In this document: one piece after another, positions 53,915-62,827 of the stretch
Numbering within the stretch: the first letter of the stretch is position 1
Layout of the letters: each line of letters starts with the position of its first letter
From: Knufia peltigerae
Lineage: Eukaryota > Ascomycota > Eurotiomycetes > Chaetothyriales > Trichomeriaceae
Assembly (NCBI GenBank): GCA_030247855.1
Contig: JAPDRN010000012.1
Span: forward strand, 186,001 to 250,000
Direction: 5' to 3'
DNA: 64,000 nt
Program-made: the position numbers and the translations under genes
Notes under the pieces: generated by a model
The model's database searches: none
Told to the model about the DNA's origin: nothing
The model's input: the letters and a program-made list of their open reading frames with translations, nothing else

Positions 53915-55786
53915 CTACCCAAATATATCGTCCAGAGACCTGACAAGCAACTCTCCAGCACCCATTGCCGTCTTCATTCTTCCATTGCCCGACATGTCCT
54001 GCCACGAATTGACATTGATCGTCCAGACTTGCATTCCCGGCAAGAGGGACTCGGGCTTTTTGTACGGCGCATAGCCCTCGGGGACAGGCTCCAGTCGAAC
54101 CGAGACGTGCATCCTGAGAAAAGGAATCTTGACGTCCAGGCCTCGGTCTCTGTGTCCACGCAGGATGACAAAATCGCGAGTCTGCCACAGCGCGGCCATG
54201 TCCTTGATGTGGACGTCCCCTGCATTCTTGATGATCCAGTCGTTTCTGAATAAGAGGGCGTGTTCGCCCGGCGTATGTTCTGCTTCGTCGAATGACTCCG
54301 GGGTGACGGCCAGGTGTGCGCTGTTGCCACCCCATAGGGACCGACGGCGGCCCATGATGCACATCGGACAAAAGTCCTCGTCGAAGCCGAACTTCATCCA
54401 GCACACCCTGTCGCCGTGCTTGTCCTTCTTGGACGGCTCGAGGTAGATTATCACAGCCGTGCCTCGACCGCTGGGCATAGGAAAGAAGACAGGTCGGGGA
54501 GGTAGGCCCTGGAGGCCATTGGGAAGGTATGCTTGCGCGTACTGCATTTCTTCGGGTTCGTAACGAAGTTTGTGCCGCAAGGAAGATCTAAAGCGGAACT
54601 CGGCCTGCACGAGCTCATGGGGACTGTAATCGGGTAGTCTAAGCTCGTGCAGACGAAATCCGTGCCACCGCCGTAAGGGCGGATCAATGACTATTTGTCG
54701 CACATGTACGTGTCGAATTCGACGTTGGCTGTCTTTCATGACCTGCTCGAGTACTACTGGCTGTACTGTGGCTCCAGCATACTGCACGCGAGCAAACTGT
54801 TGCTCGTGATGAGAAGAATAGAGTCGTTCAAGAAATATCCCCAACCTTTCGTGGTGATGGTCTTTGATATTGCAGTTCAGGATTGAAAGATAGGTCTCCA
54901 TGCCCCATGGCACGGTCAGTAATTGGATGGAAAGACCGACGTTCGTGATCGAAAATCCGCCGGTACTGACAAGCTCCCTCGACGATCGTACGACGCTCTG
55001 ACACATGACGAACTGCGAAGGAGACGTCGCTAAGAGTCCGCTATAGCCTCCAAAAAACCCCTTGTGACCTCGATCCCAGGCGAATATCGAATGGTCGTCC
55101 GAATGCTTGATGATCTCTTCCTGTAATCGGGTAAAGGACCGTTCGCCTTCGCCGTAGAGCATGGGCATGCTAACGTCGAATATACCCAGCAAACTGTAGG
55201 CCCGGTCTTCGATGCGTTCTGTTCCCCGCTTCGCAGCCCAGGACATGCGTTGTGCCACAGAACAGCTTGAAGGACTACTCTTGCCAACGAGGACATCCAA
55301 TGCAATGCCCGTCGCCTGTGCAAGATAGGTCGACAATTGCTCCTTCGTACCCAGAAAGACCCAGTTTTTATCGTGGAATGCGACATTTCTCGGGGCTATC
55401 AGCTCTTGCAGAGTCCAGCCTCTTGTGAACCATATGCTGGTTGAGATTTCTCGTTTGTGGATTTCGACATCCGTAAGGAAAGCAAAGCAAATCTGGGCCT
55501 CCTTGTACCACCGATACATAGAATTGATGGCTTCAGTTAGTTCGGATGAAGAATTTTTATCGATGCAACAGGTGTCGACCCAAAGATATGAGAGACCTTT
55601 GTTCTTTGCCAGCCACGCAGCTGATTGAATCTTTCCATATCCTCTCTTGCCAAATATCTGAGGATTAGTCATGTCCTGAAAAGAGACTTCCTCACTTTCC
55701 CAGCGATGCGACAAAATCGCATACTTTGGTGCCTGGCCGCTGTGGAATTCTTCCAGTTGCATAGTCCGGACATTGATGAGACGCAT
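53915..55786 (-). CDS. HET-domain protein (heterokaryon incompatibility-type)
   Basis: Intronless 623-aa protein. The HET domain fills about residues 15-170: YAILSHRWESEEVSFQD, then GYGKIQSAAWLAKNKGLSYLWVDTCCIDK, SSELTEAINSMYRWYKEAQICFAFLTDV and WFTRGWTLQELIAPRNVAFHD. RAYSLLGIFDVSMPMLYGEGERSFTRLQEEII follows, also conserved in HET-E/HET-D-like proteins. The rest (about 280-623) is not recognised; no NACHT or WD repeats are present. Such domains trigger cell death in fungal non-self recognition, but most genomic copies are untested. Usually polymorphic and multicopy, fitting the accessory context. Start is the first ATG of the domain. Confidence 0.92.
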   Translation of the reverse strand: MRLINVRTMQLEEFHSGQAPKYAILSHRWESEEVSFQDMTNPQIFGKRGYGKIQSAAWLAKNKGLSYLWVDTCCIDKNSSSELTEAINSMYRWYKEAQICFAFLTDVEIHKREISTSIWFTRGWTLQELIAPRNVAFHDKNWVFLGTKEQLSTYLAQATGIALDVLVGKSSPSSCSVAQRMSWAAKRGTERIEDRAYSLLGIFDVSMPMLYGEGERSFTRLQEEIIKHSDDHSIFAWDRGHKGFFGGYSGLLATSPSQFVMCQSVVRSSRELVSTGGFSITNVGLSIQLLTVPWGMETYLSILNCNIKDHHHERLGIFLERLYSSHHEQQFARVQYAGATVQPVVLEQVMKDSQRRIRHVHVRQIVIDPPLRRWHGFRLHELRLPDYSPHELVQAEFRFRSSLRHKLRYEPEEMQYAQAYLPNGLQGLPPRPVFFPMPSGRGTAVIIYLEPSKKDKHGDRVCWMKFGFDEDFCPMCIMGRRRSLWGGNSAHLAVTPESFDEAEHTPGEHALLFRNDWIIKNAGDVHIKDMAALWQTRDFVILRGHRDRGLDVKIPFLRMHVSVRLEPVPEGYAPYKKPESLLPGMQVWTINVNSWQDMSGNGRMKTAMGAGELLVRSLDDIFG

Positions 55787-56400
55787 CGCGACGGTTGAGA
55801 TGCTTGATGGACGACATGAGCTTGTCTCCTAAGTCGATAGAATGAATACCGTCCCAATCTGCTGGGTTCAAGTCATGGAAATCTGTAGAGGACTGTCACT
55901 GTAGATCAGCAGGGATTGTGTTGGGATCAGCCATGTAGTATCATTGAAAAGAATGGGCCCTCCTGCGCCTTTTTCGGGTCTTCAGAGGTGAAAATAGCAT
56001 TTTCTTCGGCGAGTTATGCTGAGGAATTATGATCGCAAGGTGTAACGGTACACCCAGCTGGTGGACAGCACAGAAGAAGTGGGCTGATTGATGCGGCTGA
56101 AGTGTCGTGTGGATGGAGAGAACTCCCTAGAATTCCTTAGGTGGTGCCGAGTAACTCACCTTAGGCACCTCCAAGCCGAGAACGATCCCCGGAAATCGCA
56201 GGCTTAGCATAATCGCAATCGCATCGTCAACCCACCATCCTCTTGCTCTTGACCTCGCTTTCTCCCACGCCTCAATCGCAGCTCCAAGTCTTCGTCAGTT
56301 GTGTAGAGCCATAAATACACTCATTGACTGTTTGAGAGCTGCGCCAACTTCGTCATGGCTCCGGTAAGTTGTGCCATTGTTAGCTGCATAGTAGCAGCAA
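55787..56400. other. divergent intergenic between HET gene and C2H2 gene
   Basis: Promoters of both genes. An ATGGCTCCG followed by GTAAGT at 56355 may be a tiny first exon of the C2H2 gene, but no intron keeping frame is longer than about 34 bp. Nothing else recognised. Confidence 0.4.
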
Positions 56401-56937
56401 ATGGTGCTCGCAAGATTTTCTGTTGATGGCCTTGTTGACTCGTATATTGCTCTTCAGCGAGGATTTACTCTTCCTCCGGCAAACACCCAGTCTGCGAAAC
56501 AAGCGCGGAGTGCCTTTTTCTGTTCACTATGCCAAAAAGGTTACAGTCGCATGAACGAGTTCGAAGCTCATGAATCATCCTACGATCACCAACACAAGAA
56601 GAGATTAAAGGAAATGAAAGAGATGCAGAGACAGGTGCAACCCAAAAAGGAAGAGAAGGGACCATTAATGCAGATAAAACTGGGCAGTGCCAACAAAACC
56701 ATTGCCACAGGAGGTGGGGGATTCAAGAAAGGAGGATTCAAGAACGCTTTTGCTCCTGCAAATGATGATGATACTCATATGAAGGCTGAGAATAAGACCA
56801 ATGACACCGACGAGGCTCAAAACCCCACCATGGACGATGAGGACAGCGACGTTACAGATGTTGAAGACTACTATGATCCACGAAGACCAACAGGTTGCAT
56901 ACCAGAATGTCGGAGCCGTCTAGCTGCAGGATCTTGA
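56401..56937 (+). CDS. small C2H2 (U1/JAZ-type) zinc finger protein
   Basis: 178-aa protein with one U1-like C2H2 finger: FFCSLCQKGYSRMNEFEAHESSYDHQHKKR (Cys41, Cys44 and the following His pair). Upstream is SVDGLVDSYIALQRGFTLPP, a strongly conserved lead-in in fungal homologues. Downstream are Lys/Glu-rich helices, a GGGGFKKGGFKNAF motif and an acidic stretch ending YDPRRPTGC. This is the architecture of a conserved fungal nuclear protein probably linked to RNA or chromatin, function unknown to me. Start taken at the ATG 56401 because it gives a clean frame; many homologues seem to start MAP..., so an upstream mini-exon at 56355 is possible. Confidence 0.75.
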   Translation: MVLARFSVDGLVDSYIALQRGFTLPPANTQSAKQARSAFFCSLCQKGYSRMNEFEAHESSYDHQHKKRLKEMKEMQRQVQPKKEEKGPLMQIKLGSANKTIATGGGGFKKGGFKNAFAPANDDDTHMKAENKTNDTDEAQNPTMDDEDSDVTDVEDYYDPRRPTGCIPECRSRLAAGS

Positions 56938-57722
56938 TGAATTTTGTCAGAGGATGGCCCTTGCCCAAGTATCACCACCTCGGCGATCATTTCAAGCAGC
57001 CCAACGCCTTTACGCCTTATATTGGGCAGCCATCCATGACGATTTAGTGCTTAAGATCTTTTAGGCCCGATATGTGGCCGCAAATCCCCGAGAAACCAAC
57101 ACAGAAGAACGGCCCGGCTGAAAGCTCAAGAATTACGAAACGGTCAGGGAATCTGGTGCTTAACAATAGTTGTACCAGGCCTATCAAGGTTCCAGCCTGA
57201 ACCGCCAACCGACGACAAACGCAATGAAGCTGGCCCACAAGATCGATATCACTGAATGGATCAACGCCTCTTACTACAGATTGTGCAAATCAATCAGAGG
57301 ATCAACTAATGTAGCTCGAGTCACGGATATCCCGTACCTTCAACCACGTGTATGGTGTGCTAAGGTCTCAAGCTAACGGGATCCGATATTTACTGTACAT
57401 TAGACACAGGACAACATGAGTCATTCTCATGCCAGTATCAAATGTAGTTCTATAGAATAGACGATGCATCATACTCCGTCCAGCTTGCGACTATTCTGTG
57501 CATAGATCCCATTCTGCCATACTCTGGTGACTAAGCAAGGCTGATCAAGGCTGAGATTTGGTCAAAAGAACCAATAGTATTTGACAAAGTTCCAATCTTG
57601 GCGCTAGTGTATCAAAAAAAAGTTCCCGCGACTTTCTGCCATGATTTGTTCAAGCATTTGAATTCGCAATTCTTTTACTCGGGAGGTTGTAGAGAGACTT
57701 TGGGAAAGGTGCAAGGGGACGA
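56938..57722. other. intergenic, upstream of TRM1
   Basis: Contains a TACTCCGT at 57472-57479. Small open frames on both strands have no family signal. Confidence 0.35.
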
Positions 57723-60263
57723 ATGAAAATTCTTTTACTTGGCAATCCGATCCGACCACGGTCTTTGGCCAACCCTTTTCACGCTTTTAAAGGCGTTTTC
57801 CCGACGTCGTCTAGGTGCTGTACTTATATCTCGATACGGCAGTCCCATATGGCTTCCTCGAAATCACCCGAAGTCACTGAAATTGATGGCAAGAAATACA
57901 GAAAAGTCACCGAGGGTTTAGCGTCTGTGCTTGCGCCGTACAAGGAAGACTCCGATGTACTTACGAAAAAGGGACGTAACAACGACGAGGGCGCCCAGGC
58001 GGTCTTTTATAACCCGATCCAACAATTCAACAGAGATTTGAGCGTTCTAGCAATTTCTGTCTATGCCGAAGGCGCTGTACTCGAAAAAGAAGCTCGGCAA
58101 AGTCAAAAGCACCAAGGCCGGAAAAATGCAAAGGAGAGGAAAAAACAGCACGATTCCAAGTCTCATGGCGCGACATCTGAGCAAAAATCAAACGGCGTGG
58201 CAGAAGTCACTAATACGGCGACACACCAGCCTGTCACAGATCAGAATGGTAGTCGCAAGCGCAAGGCGTACGATATAACAGATCCAGACGCCGAGACTGC
58301 AGCAGGCGAATCGAAGAAGGCCAGGACTAACCAGCATGTCGAAGACGATGAGGAGGACGACGACCTACCAGTGGAAGAATTGACTAGTAAGGTGGTGGGT
58401 GAGAAGTCACAACAAGAAGGAAACGGTACCCTCCCCATCTCAGAAACGCAAAAAGACGAGGCAAAGAGTGATGATGCCACAAATGCCGTCACGACGGCTA
58501 CACAGAAACGCGTACCTTTCGCCATCCTAGACGCTTTATCCGCGACCGGTCTTCGAGCACTACGTTACGCAAAGGAGATACCCCTCGCCACGAACATAGT
58601 GGCCAATGATCTCTCCCCGGCGTCCGTCCAAAACATCGAACTCAACATCAAGCACAATGAGGTCCAAGACAAGGTCAACTCCAACCTCGGCGACGCGCGT
58701 GAATTCATGTACAGCAAGGTGGGAAACGAAAAGCCTCGCTCGGGAGGGCAACGTTACGTTCACCGCTTCGACGTCATCGACCTCGACCCGTACGGTACCG
58801 CCGCGCCTTTTATCGATGCAAGTCTCCAAGCCGTCCAGGACGGTGGCATGCTCTGCGTCACATGCACGGACGCCGGCGTCTTCGCCTCAACCGGTTACCC
58901 CGAAAAGACGTACGCGATGTACGGCGGCATGCCCGTCAAAGGCCCATACTCCCACGAGGGAGGACTGCGGTTGATCCTGAACGCCGTTGCCGTGTCAGCC
59001 TCGAGGTACGGCCTCGCCGTCGAGCCGCTCCTGTCCCTGTACATCGACTACTACGCTCGGCTGTTCATCCGGGTCCACCGAAGACCGCAGGAGGTCAAAC
59101 TCCTGCCCGGCACCACGATGACGGTGTACAACTGCGGACACGGCTGCGGCGCGTGGACGACACAGCCTCTTCTGCGCAACCAGCCGCAGACATCGAAGAA
59201 CGGTGACCGGTGGTACAAGTTCTCATTCGCGCAGGCCCCCACGGCCTCGCCCAACTGCGAGCACTGCGGCTCGAAAACGCACCTCTGCGGGCCCATGTGG
59301 GCGGGGCCGTTGCACAACCCGTACTTCGTCCAGAAAATGCTCGACAAGCTACCCTCGCTCGACAAAAAGGTTTACGGTACCACGGAACGTCTGGAAGGTA
59401 TGCTGACCCTCGCCCTCGAGGAAGACCTCACGTTGCAACGACAACAACCCCGGTCGGCCGAAGAAACGACACCCACCGGTGGTGCAGCATCGACGACGAC
59501 GGCAACGGAGAGCGCCTCCGCCGACGGCATCTCCGTCGAGGCCTCCTCTGACAAAATGATCCCGCGACTCCCGCCGCAACTCGTCGACCCCGCTCCGTTC
59601 TTCATCCTCCCCACCAACATCGCCAAGGTGATCCACTGCGCGACCCCCTCGGAGAGCATGGTCCGGGGCGCCATCATCAGCACCGGCTACCGCGTGACCC
59701 GGTCCCACTGCAAGCCGGGGAGCATCAAGACCGACGCGCCCTGGAGTGTCTTGTGGGAGATTATGCGAGAGTTCATGAGGCAAAAGGCCCCGATCAGGGA
59801 CGGAGCCGTGAAGCGTGGAACCCCCGGTTGGTCATTGTTGGCCAAAGTTCGGGGTGGTGAGCGGGCCCTCGTGTCGAACCTCGCCGCCTTGTCCAGAGAC
59901 CAGCTCTCGCGGTGCGAATCCAGAGAAGACATGAAGACCGTCCTACACGGGATGCTCAAACGGTTGGAGATTGAGGAACTCGCACATGACGGAAAGGCGA
60001 ATGGTACTGACACAGGAGCAACAACAGCGGCAGCAGCAGCAGAGTCGACAGAATCGACCGTAACTGAAGAAAAAGACTCGGCGAGACAAAGACAAGAACG
60101 ATCCAACAAAACTCCCCCTCCACCATCAGTAGAGCCGTCCAAGCTCAAGATTGTCTTTGACGAGAAGCTGGGCAGGGACAAACCTCGCGGCAAGCTGGTG
60201 AGATATCAAATGAATCCACGCGAGAATTGGGGGCCCATGAACCGGGCGGGAAGAACGGGTTAA
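57723..60263 (+). CDS. TRM1: tRNA (guanine26-N2)-dimethyltransferase
   Basis: SAM-dependent enzyme making N2,N2-dimethylguanosine at position 26 of tRNAs, in nucleus and mitochondria. Intronless, 846 aa from the ATG at 57723 or 804 aa from the ATG at 57849. SAM and catalytic motifs: FAILDALSATGLRALRYAKE, NDLSPASVQNIELNI, and DVIDLDPYGTAAPFIDAS with the DPYG catalytic block. The C-terminal zinc-finger-like NCGHGCGAW and CEHCGSKTHLCGPMW are present. A Lys/Glu-rich and Asp-rich insert lies between residues 120 and 260, and a Gly/Ala/Thr/Ser insert near 590. The first 42 residues are Arg-rich without acids, like a mitochondrial presequence, while the second start gives MASSKSPEVTEIDGKKYRKVTEG. 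Confidence 0.95.
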   Translation: MKILLLGNPIRPRSLANPFHAFKGVFPTSSRCCTYISIRQSHMASSKSPEVTEIDGKKYRKVTEGLASVLAPYKEDSDVLTKKGRNNDEGAQAVFYNPIQQFNRDLSVLAISVYAEGAVLEKEARQSQKHQGRKNAKERKKQHDSKSHGATSEQKSNGVAEVTNTATHQPVTDQNGSRKRKAYDITDPDAETAAGESKKARTNQHVEDDEEDDDLPVEELTSKVVGEKSQQEGNGTLPISETQKDEAKSDDATNAVTTATQKRVPFAILDALSATGLRALRYAKEIPLATNIVANDLSPASVQNIELNIKHNEVQDKVNSNLGDAREFMYSKVGNEKPRSGGQRYVHRFDVIDLDPYGTAAPFIDASLQAVQDGGMLCVTCTDAGVFASTGYPEKTYAMYGGMPVKGPYSHEGGLRLILNAVAVSASRYGLAVEPLLSLYIDYYARLFIRVHRRPQEVKLLPGTTMTVYNCGHGCGAWTTQPLLRNQPQTSKNGDRWYKFSFAQAPTASPNCEHCGSKTHLCGPMWAGPLHNPYFVQKMLDKLPSLDKKVYGTTERLEGMLTLALEEDLTLQRQQPRSAEETTPTGGAASTTTATESASADGISVEASSDKMIPRLPPQLVDPAPFFILPTNIAKVIHCATPSESMVRGAIISTGYRVTRSHCKPGSIKTDAPWSVLWEIMREFMRQKAPIRDGAVKRGTPGWSLLAKVRGGERALVSNLAALSRDQLSRCESREDMKTVLHGMLKRLEIEELAHDGKANGTDTGATTAAAAAESTESTVTEEKDSARQRQERSNKTPPPPSVEPSKLKIVFDEKLGRDKPRGKLVRYQMNPRENWGPMNRAGRTG

Positions 60264-60404
60264 TAAGTTATTCAGTTCACCGGCATCTCGACCGGGCACC
60301 GTGCAGTTTCCTACTCGTAACATATTGTATTGAAGCGGCATAGTACAGACTAAAAGGGGTGTCTACACACGGTCGTTGTCGGCATCATTATGGAATCCCC
60401 GCCT

Positions 60405-61418
60405 TCAATCGTGTGCTATTCCGTTCACATGTACGTCCCGATCTTCGTCTAGGTCTCCTCGTCTCGTCCGCAAAACCTCACCCTGATGTGATCTGTAGAG
60501 GCCATCACAGCATAGAACAAAATTACATGTTATGGCTGGCATCTGGGTGAAGAGAATTGGCCCTTGTCTTTCAAACCATTCCCCGAAACACCAGGGCTGT
60601 GTCATCATTGTCTGCCTGCACCTGGCCTCTACGTTCGTTGGTTCATGAGCCTGCATAACGAAGTCTCGCCCCCTCAACCCATGACGCGGCAATCTGAGAC
60701 CACCGACAGGAACGAATGGGTGAGTATCGGTAGGGATCTCCTCTGTTTGATTGGTTGGGTAGTAATCGTTCTCGGGTTGATGCTCGCGGCGATTCGGGTC
60801 TATGCCATTAGGGGTATTGCGATTGCCGGAGTTGCGGTGATTCTCGGGTTGGTTGCTGCCATCCATCTGATGTATACCATTCATACGGTTTCGGTTCTCG
60901 ATGTTGTTATCATTGCCAGGTGGGATGTTTGTATCTGAGGGGAGGGATCTTGTTAGGTGGTTACGGTTATGGTCACCATTACGCTGGTCTGGAGTATTTT
61001 GTGGAGTGTTTGAACCCTGACGGTCAGGTGTGAGCGTGCCATTGACAAGATGCGAATCATCCGTATTAGTACGGTCATGATTGTTGGTGCCGTTTGCAAG
61101 AGAGGCCGTATCGTTGATCCGATAAAGACCATTCGTGATCGTGAAATGACGGCGCCGAGCTTCCAACGCCCAGGTTCCGTTTATGGGCTCCGTCATTGCC
61201 TCTGGTGGGTAGTATGCCGAGCGAGAAACTATGGCATCGTGAATCCCCCTTGTCATCCCGGTAGAATCGTATGTCCAGGCATTTCTCGCAGCAACCGATT
61301 CCAGTGTTGTCGTCAACCATGGCGGCGGGCCGACAGCGTTAATTATCCTCGTCATGCAGGGACTGATCCGTAGTACCTTTGGAATATCATGGTTGGTACA
61401 AACTTGGTGGATGCACAT
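60405..61418 (-). CDS. hypothetical Asn-rich protein
   Basis: I do not recognise this gene. One open frame, 337 aa from the first ATG (MCIHQVCTNHD). Residues 1-95 look folded, with several Cys, Trp and Tyr (PPPWLTTTLES, AYYPPEAM). Residues 100-240 are a low-complexity Asn/Asp/Thr/Arg/His-rich region (NGDHNRNH, NIENRNRMNG). The C-terminal 95 residues again look folded (GGLRLPRHGLRGRDFV, MTQPWCFGEWFERQ, CNFVLCCDGLYRSHQGEVLRTR). No signal peptide or membrane segment is seen. A frame this long with biased, structured composition is unlikely to be chance, but expression is unproven. It ends 141 bp from the end of TRM1, convergent. Confidence 0.6.
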   Translation of the reverse strand: MCIHQVCTNHDIPKVLRISPCMTRIINAVGPPPWLTTTLESVAARNAWTYDSTGMTRGIHDAIVSRSAYYPPEAMTEPINGTWALEARRRHFTITNGLYRINDTASLANGTNNHDRTNTDDSHLVNGTLTPDRQGSNTPQNTPDQRNGDHNRNHLTRSLPSDTNIPPGNDNNIENRNRMNGIHQMDGSNQPENHRNSGNRNTPNGIDPNRREHQPENDYYPTNQTEEIPTDTHPFVPVGGLRLPRHGLRGRDFVMQAHEPTNVEARCRQTMMTQPWCFGEWFERQGPILFTQMPAITCNFVLCCDGLYRSHQGEVLRTRRGDLDEDRDVHVNGIAHD

Positions 61419-61776
61419 CTTGTGTCGAGATTTCGTGGCAGGCGTGTTGTTCAATGGAGGATCGGAATGATGTGACAGGTGGCTGATCGAGAGACTCGCC
61501 TGAGACTATGGCGTACCTCGACGATGTTTGGGCCCTGAAAGCGGTACGTCTGGCAGTGTGGTATTGTCGAATGGTTGCGTCACTTGTATGATATGCAACT
61601 GTGGTTAATGTGAATGAATCGATAAAGGTATTGGGACAGTACAGACTGGATAGCCAGTCCCCAAGAATGTGGCAGTCGTGATACAGAGAGTTGAGTATAT
61701 CGCAGGTAGAAAAAAGAGGAGGCCTGGAGGAGTGTGGAAGTTATACAATTCCATAGTAGGCGCATCGAAGTCGTTC
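61419..61776. other. intergenic between orphan gene and ISA2
   Basis: Promoter side of the Asn-rich orphan and 3' flank of ISA2. Nothing specific recognised. Confidence 0.35.
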
Positions 61777-62470
61777 CTACTCAATATCGAAGCTTGTGCC
61801 GCAACCGCAGCTGCTCGTCGCCCTTGGATTGCCAACGATCTTGAACTGGCTGCCAATCAGTTCAGTTGTGAAGTCGATTGTGCTTCCCTTCAATAATTCC
61901 AGTGAGGCCTGATCCATGACAACCTGTGCCTTCCCTGCACCTTCGCTATCCTGACATGCAAATATCGTGTCTTCCTCTTCATCGACCTTCGACGAGTCCT
62001 CGAGGGACATCAAGTATTGAAAGCCATGGCACCCGCCTGAAGTGACCGTCACGCGCAGGTGGGCGTCTTGAGCGGCGGGGGAAGAGATGAGTGTGTTTTT
62101 CTGAGGGGGTGCGCTTGTTATCTGCTTAAGACGCTGAGAGCTGTAAGTCATTTCTGAACACAGGGCTGGCTAGACGGCCACCTACCTTCGCCGCTCGCTC
62201 TGATATTTCGATCGTCATCTCTTTACCATCATCGTCAACCCGAGGGTTTTTGGCCACGACCGTGGCTTGTACAGCACTTGTACTTGAGAATTTTCTCTTG
62301 GGCACAGGAGAGACTGGGTTGGAAGGTCTGATAGGTCGTCGGTGTTGAAGGAACGGCTGGATGCGGGCGGAGTTTGAGATGGACCGACAAGCTTGAATAT
62401 ACAGTCTGGGATCTTGCTGGCGCATTGGCCGGGCTGCTGAAAATGCCAGTCTGAGGGTTGCTTGAGACAT
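61777..62470 (-). CDS. ISA2: mitochondrial iron-sulfur assembly protein Isa2
   Basis: A-type Fe-S scaffold of the mitochondrial matrix, needed with Isa1 to mature [4Fe-4S] proteins. Exons 62186-62470 and 61777-62133, 52-bp intron, 213 aa. N-terminal 75 residues are Arg/Ser-rich without acids and look like a presequence (RRPIRPSNPVSPVPKRKFSSTSAVQ). The A-type fold reads ITIEISERAAKRLKQI-like, TSGGCHGFQYLMSL and GNPRATSSCGCGTSFDIE. The three metal-ligand Cys (CHGF, CGC) are intact. The EISERAAK/RLKQIT join is exact at the codon level. Start at the ATG 62470 since the frame before it has no upstream homology. Ends in CGCGTSF as expected. Confidence 0.9.
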
Positions 62471-62827
62471 GATATGGAGACTGTATTGCATAGATGAGTT
62501 CGTGCTACGTCCCGGACATTATGACTCGAGCAACAGAAGATGATGCAAAGCAGAACTTTTGATCATGTTGTGCGGCGAATCTTCGGTTGCTGACAATTCC
62601 ATCATCGTTCCCTCGGACTTCGACATCGTTTATCTCGGCGTCAAACGCCACCAAGGCTGAATACAGTCATTACCAAACACTTTCTATGCTCGTGGGTGTA
62701 TTGAGCGTATCATCGGCAAGGATTGTCCCCAAGCATAACAACCCATCAGCAAGATAACTCTCTTGAAAGAAGCATTGTTCTGTACAGCGAACAACAACAC
62801 GACTTGTGGGGTCTGGAAAACTTCACC
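62471..62827. promoter_or_regulatory. divergent promoter between ISA2 and kynureninase genes
   Basis: 357 bp between opposite start codons. The kynureninase frame is open upstream to 62723 but has no ATG before 62828. No specific motif recognised. Confidence 0.5.
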
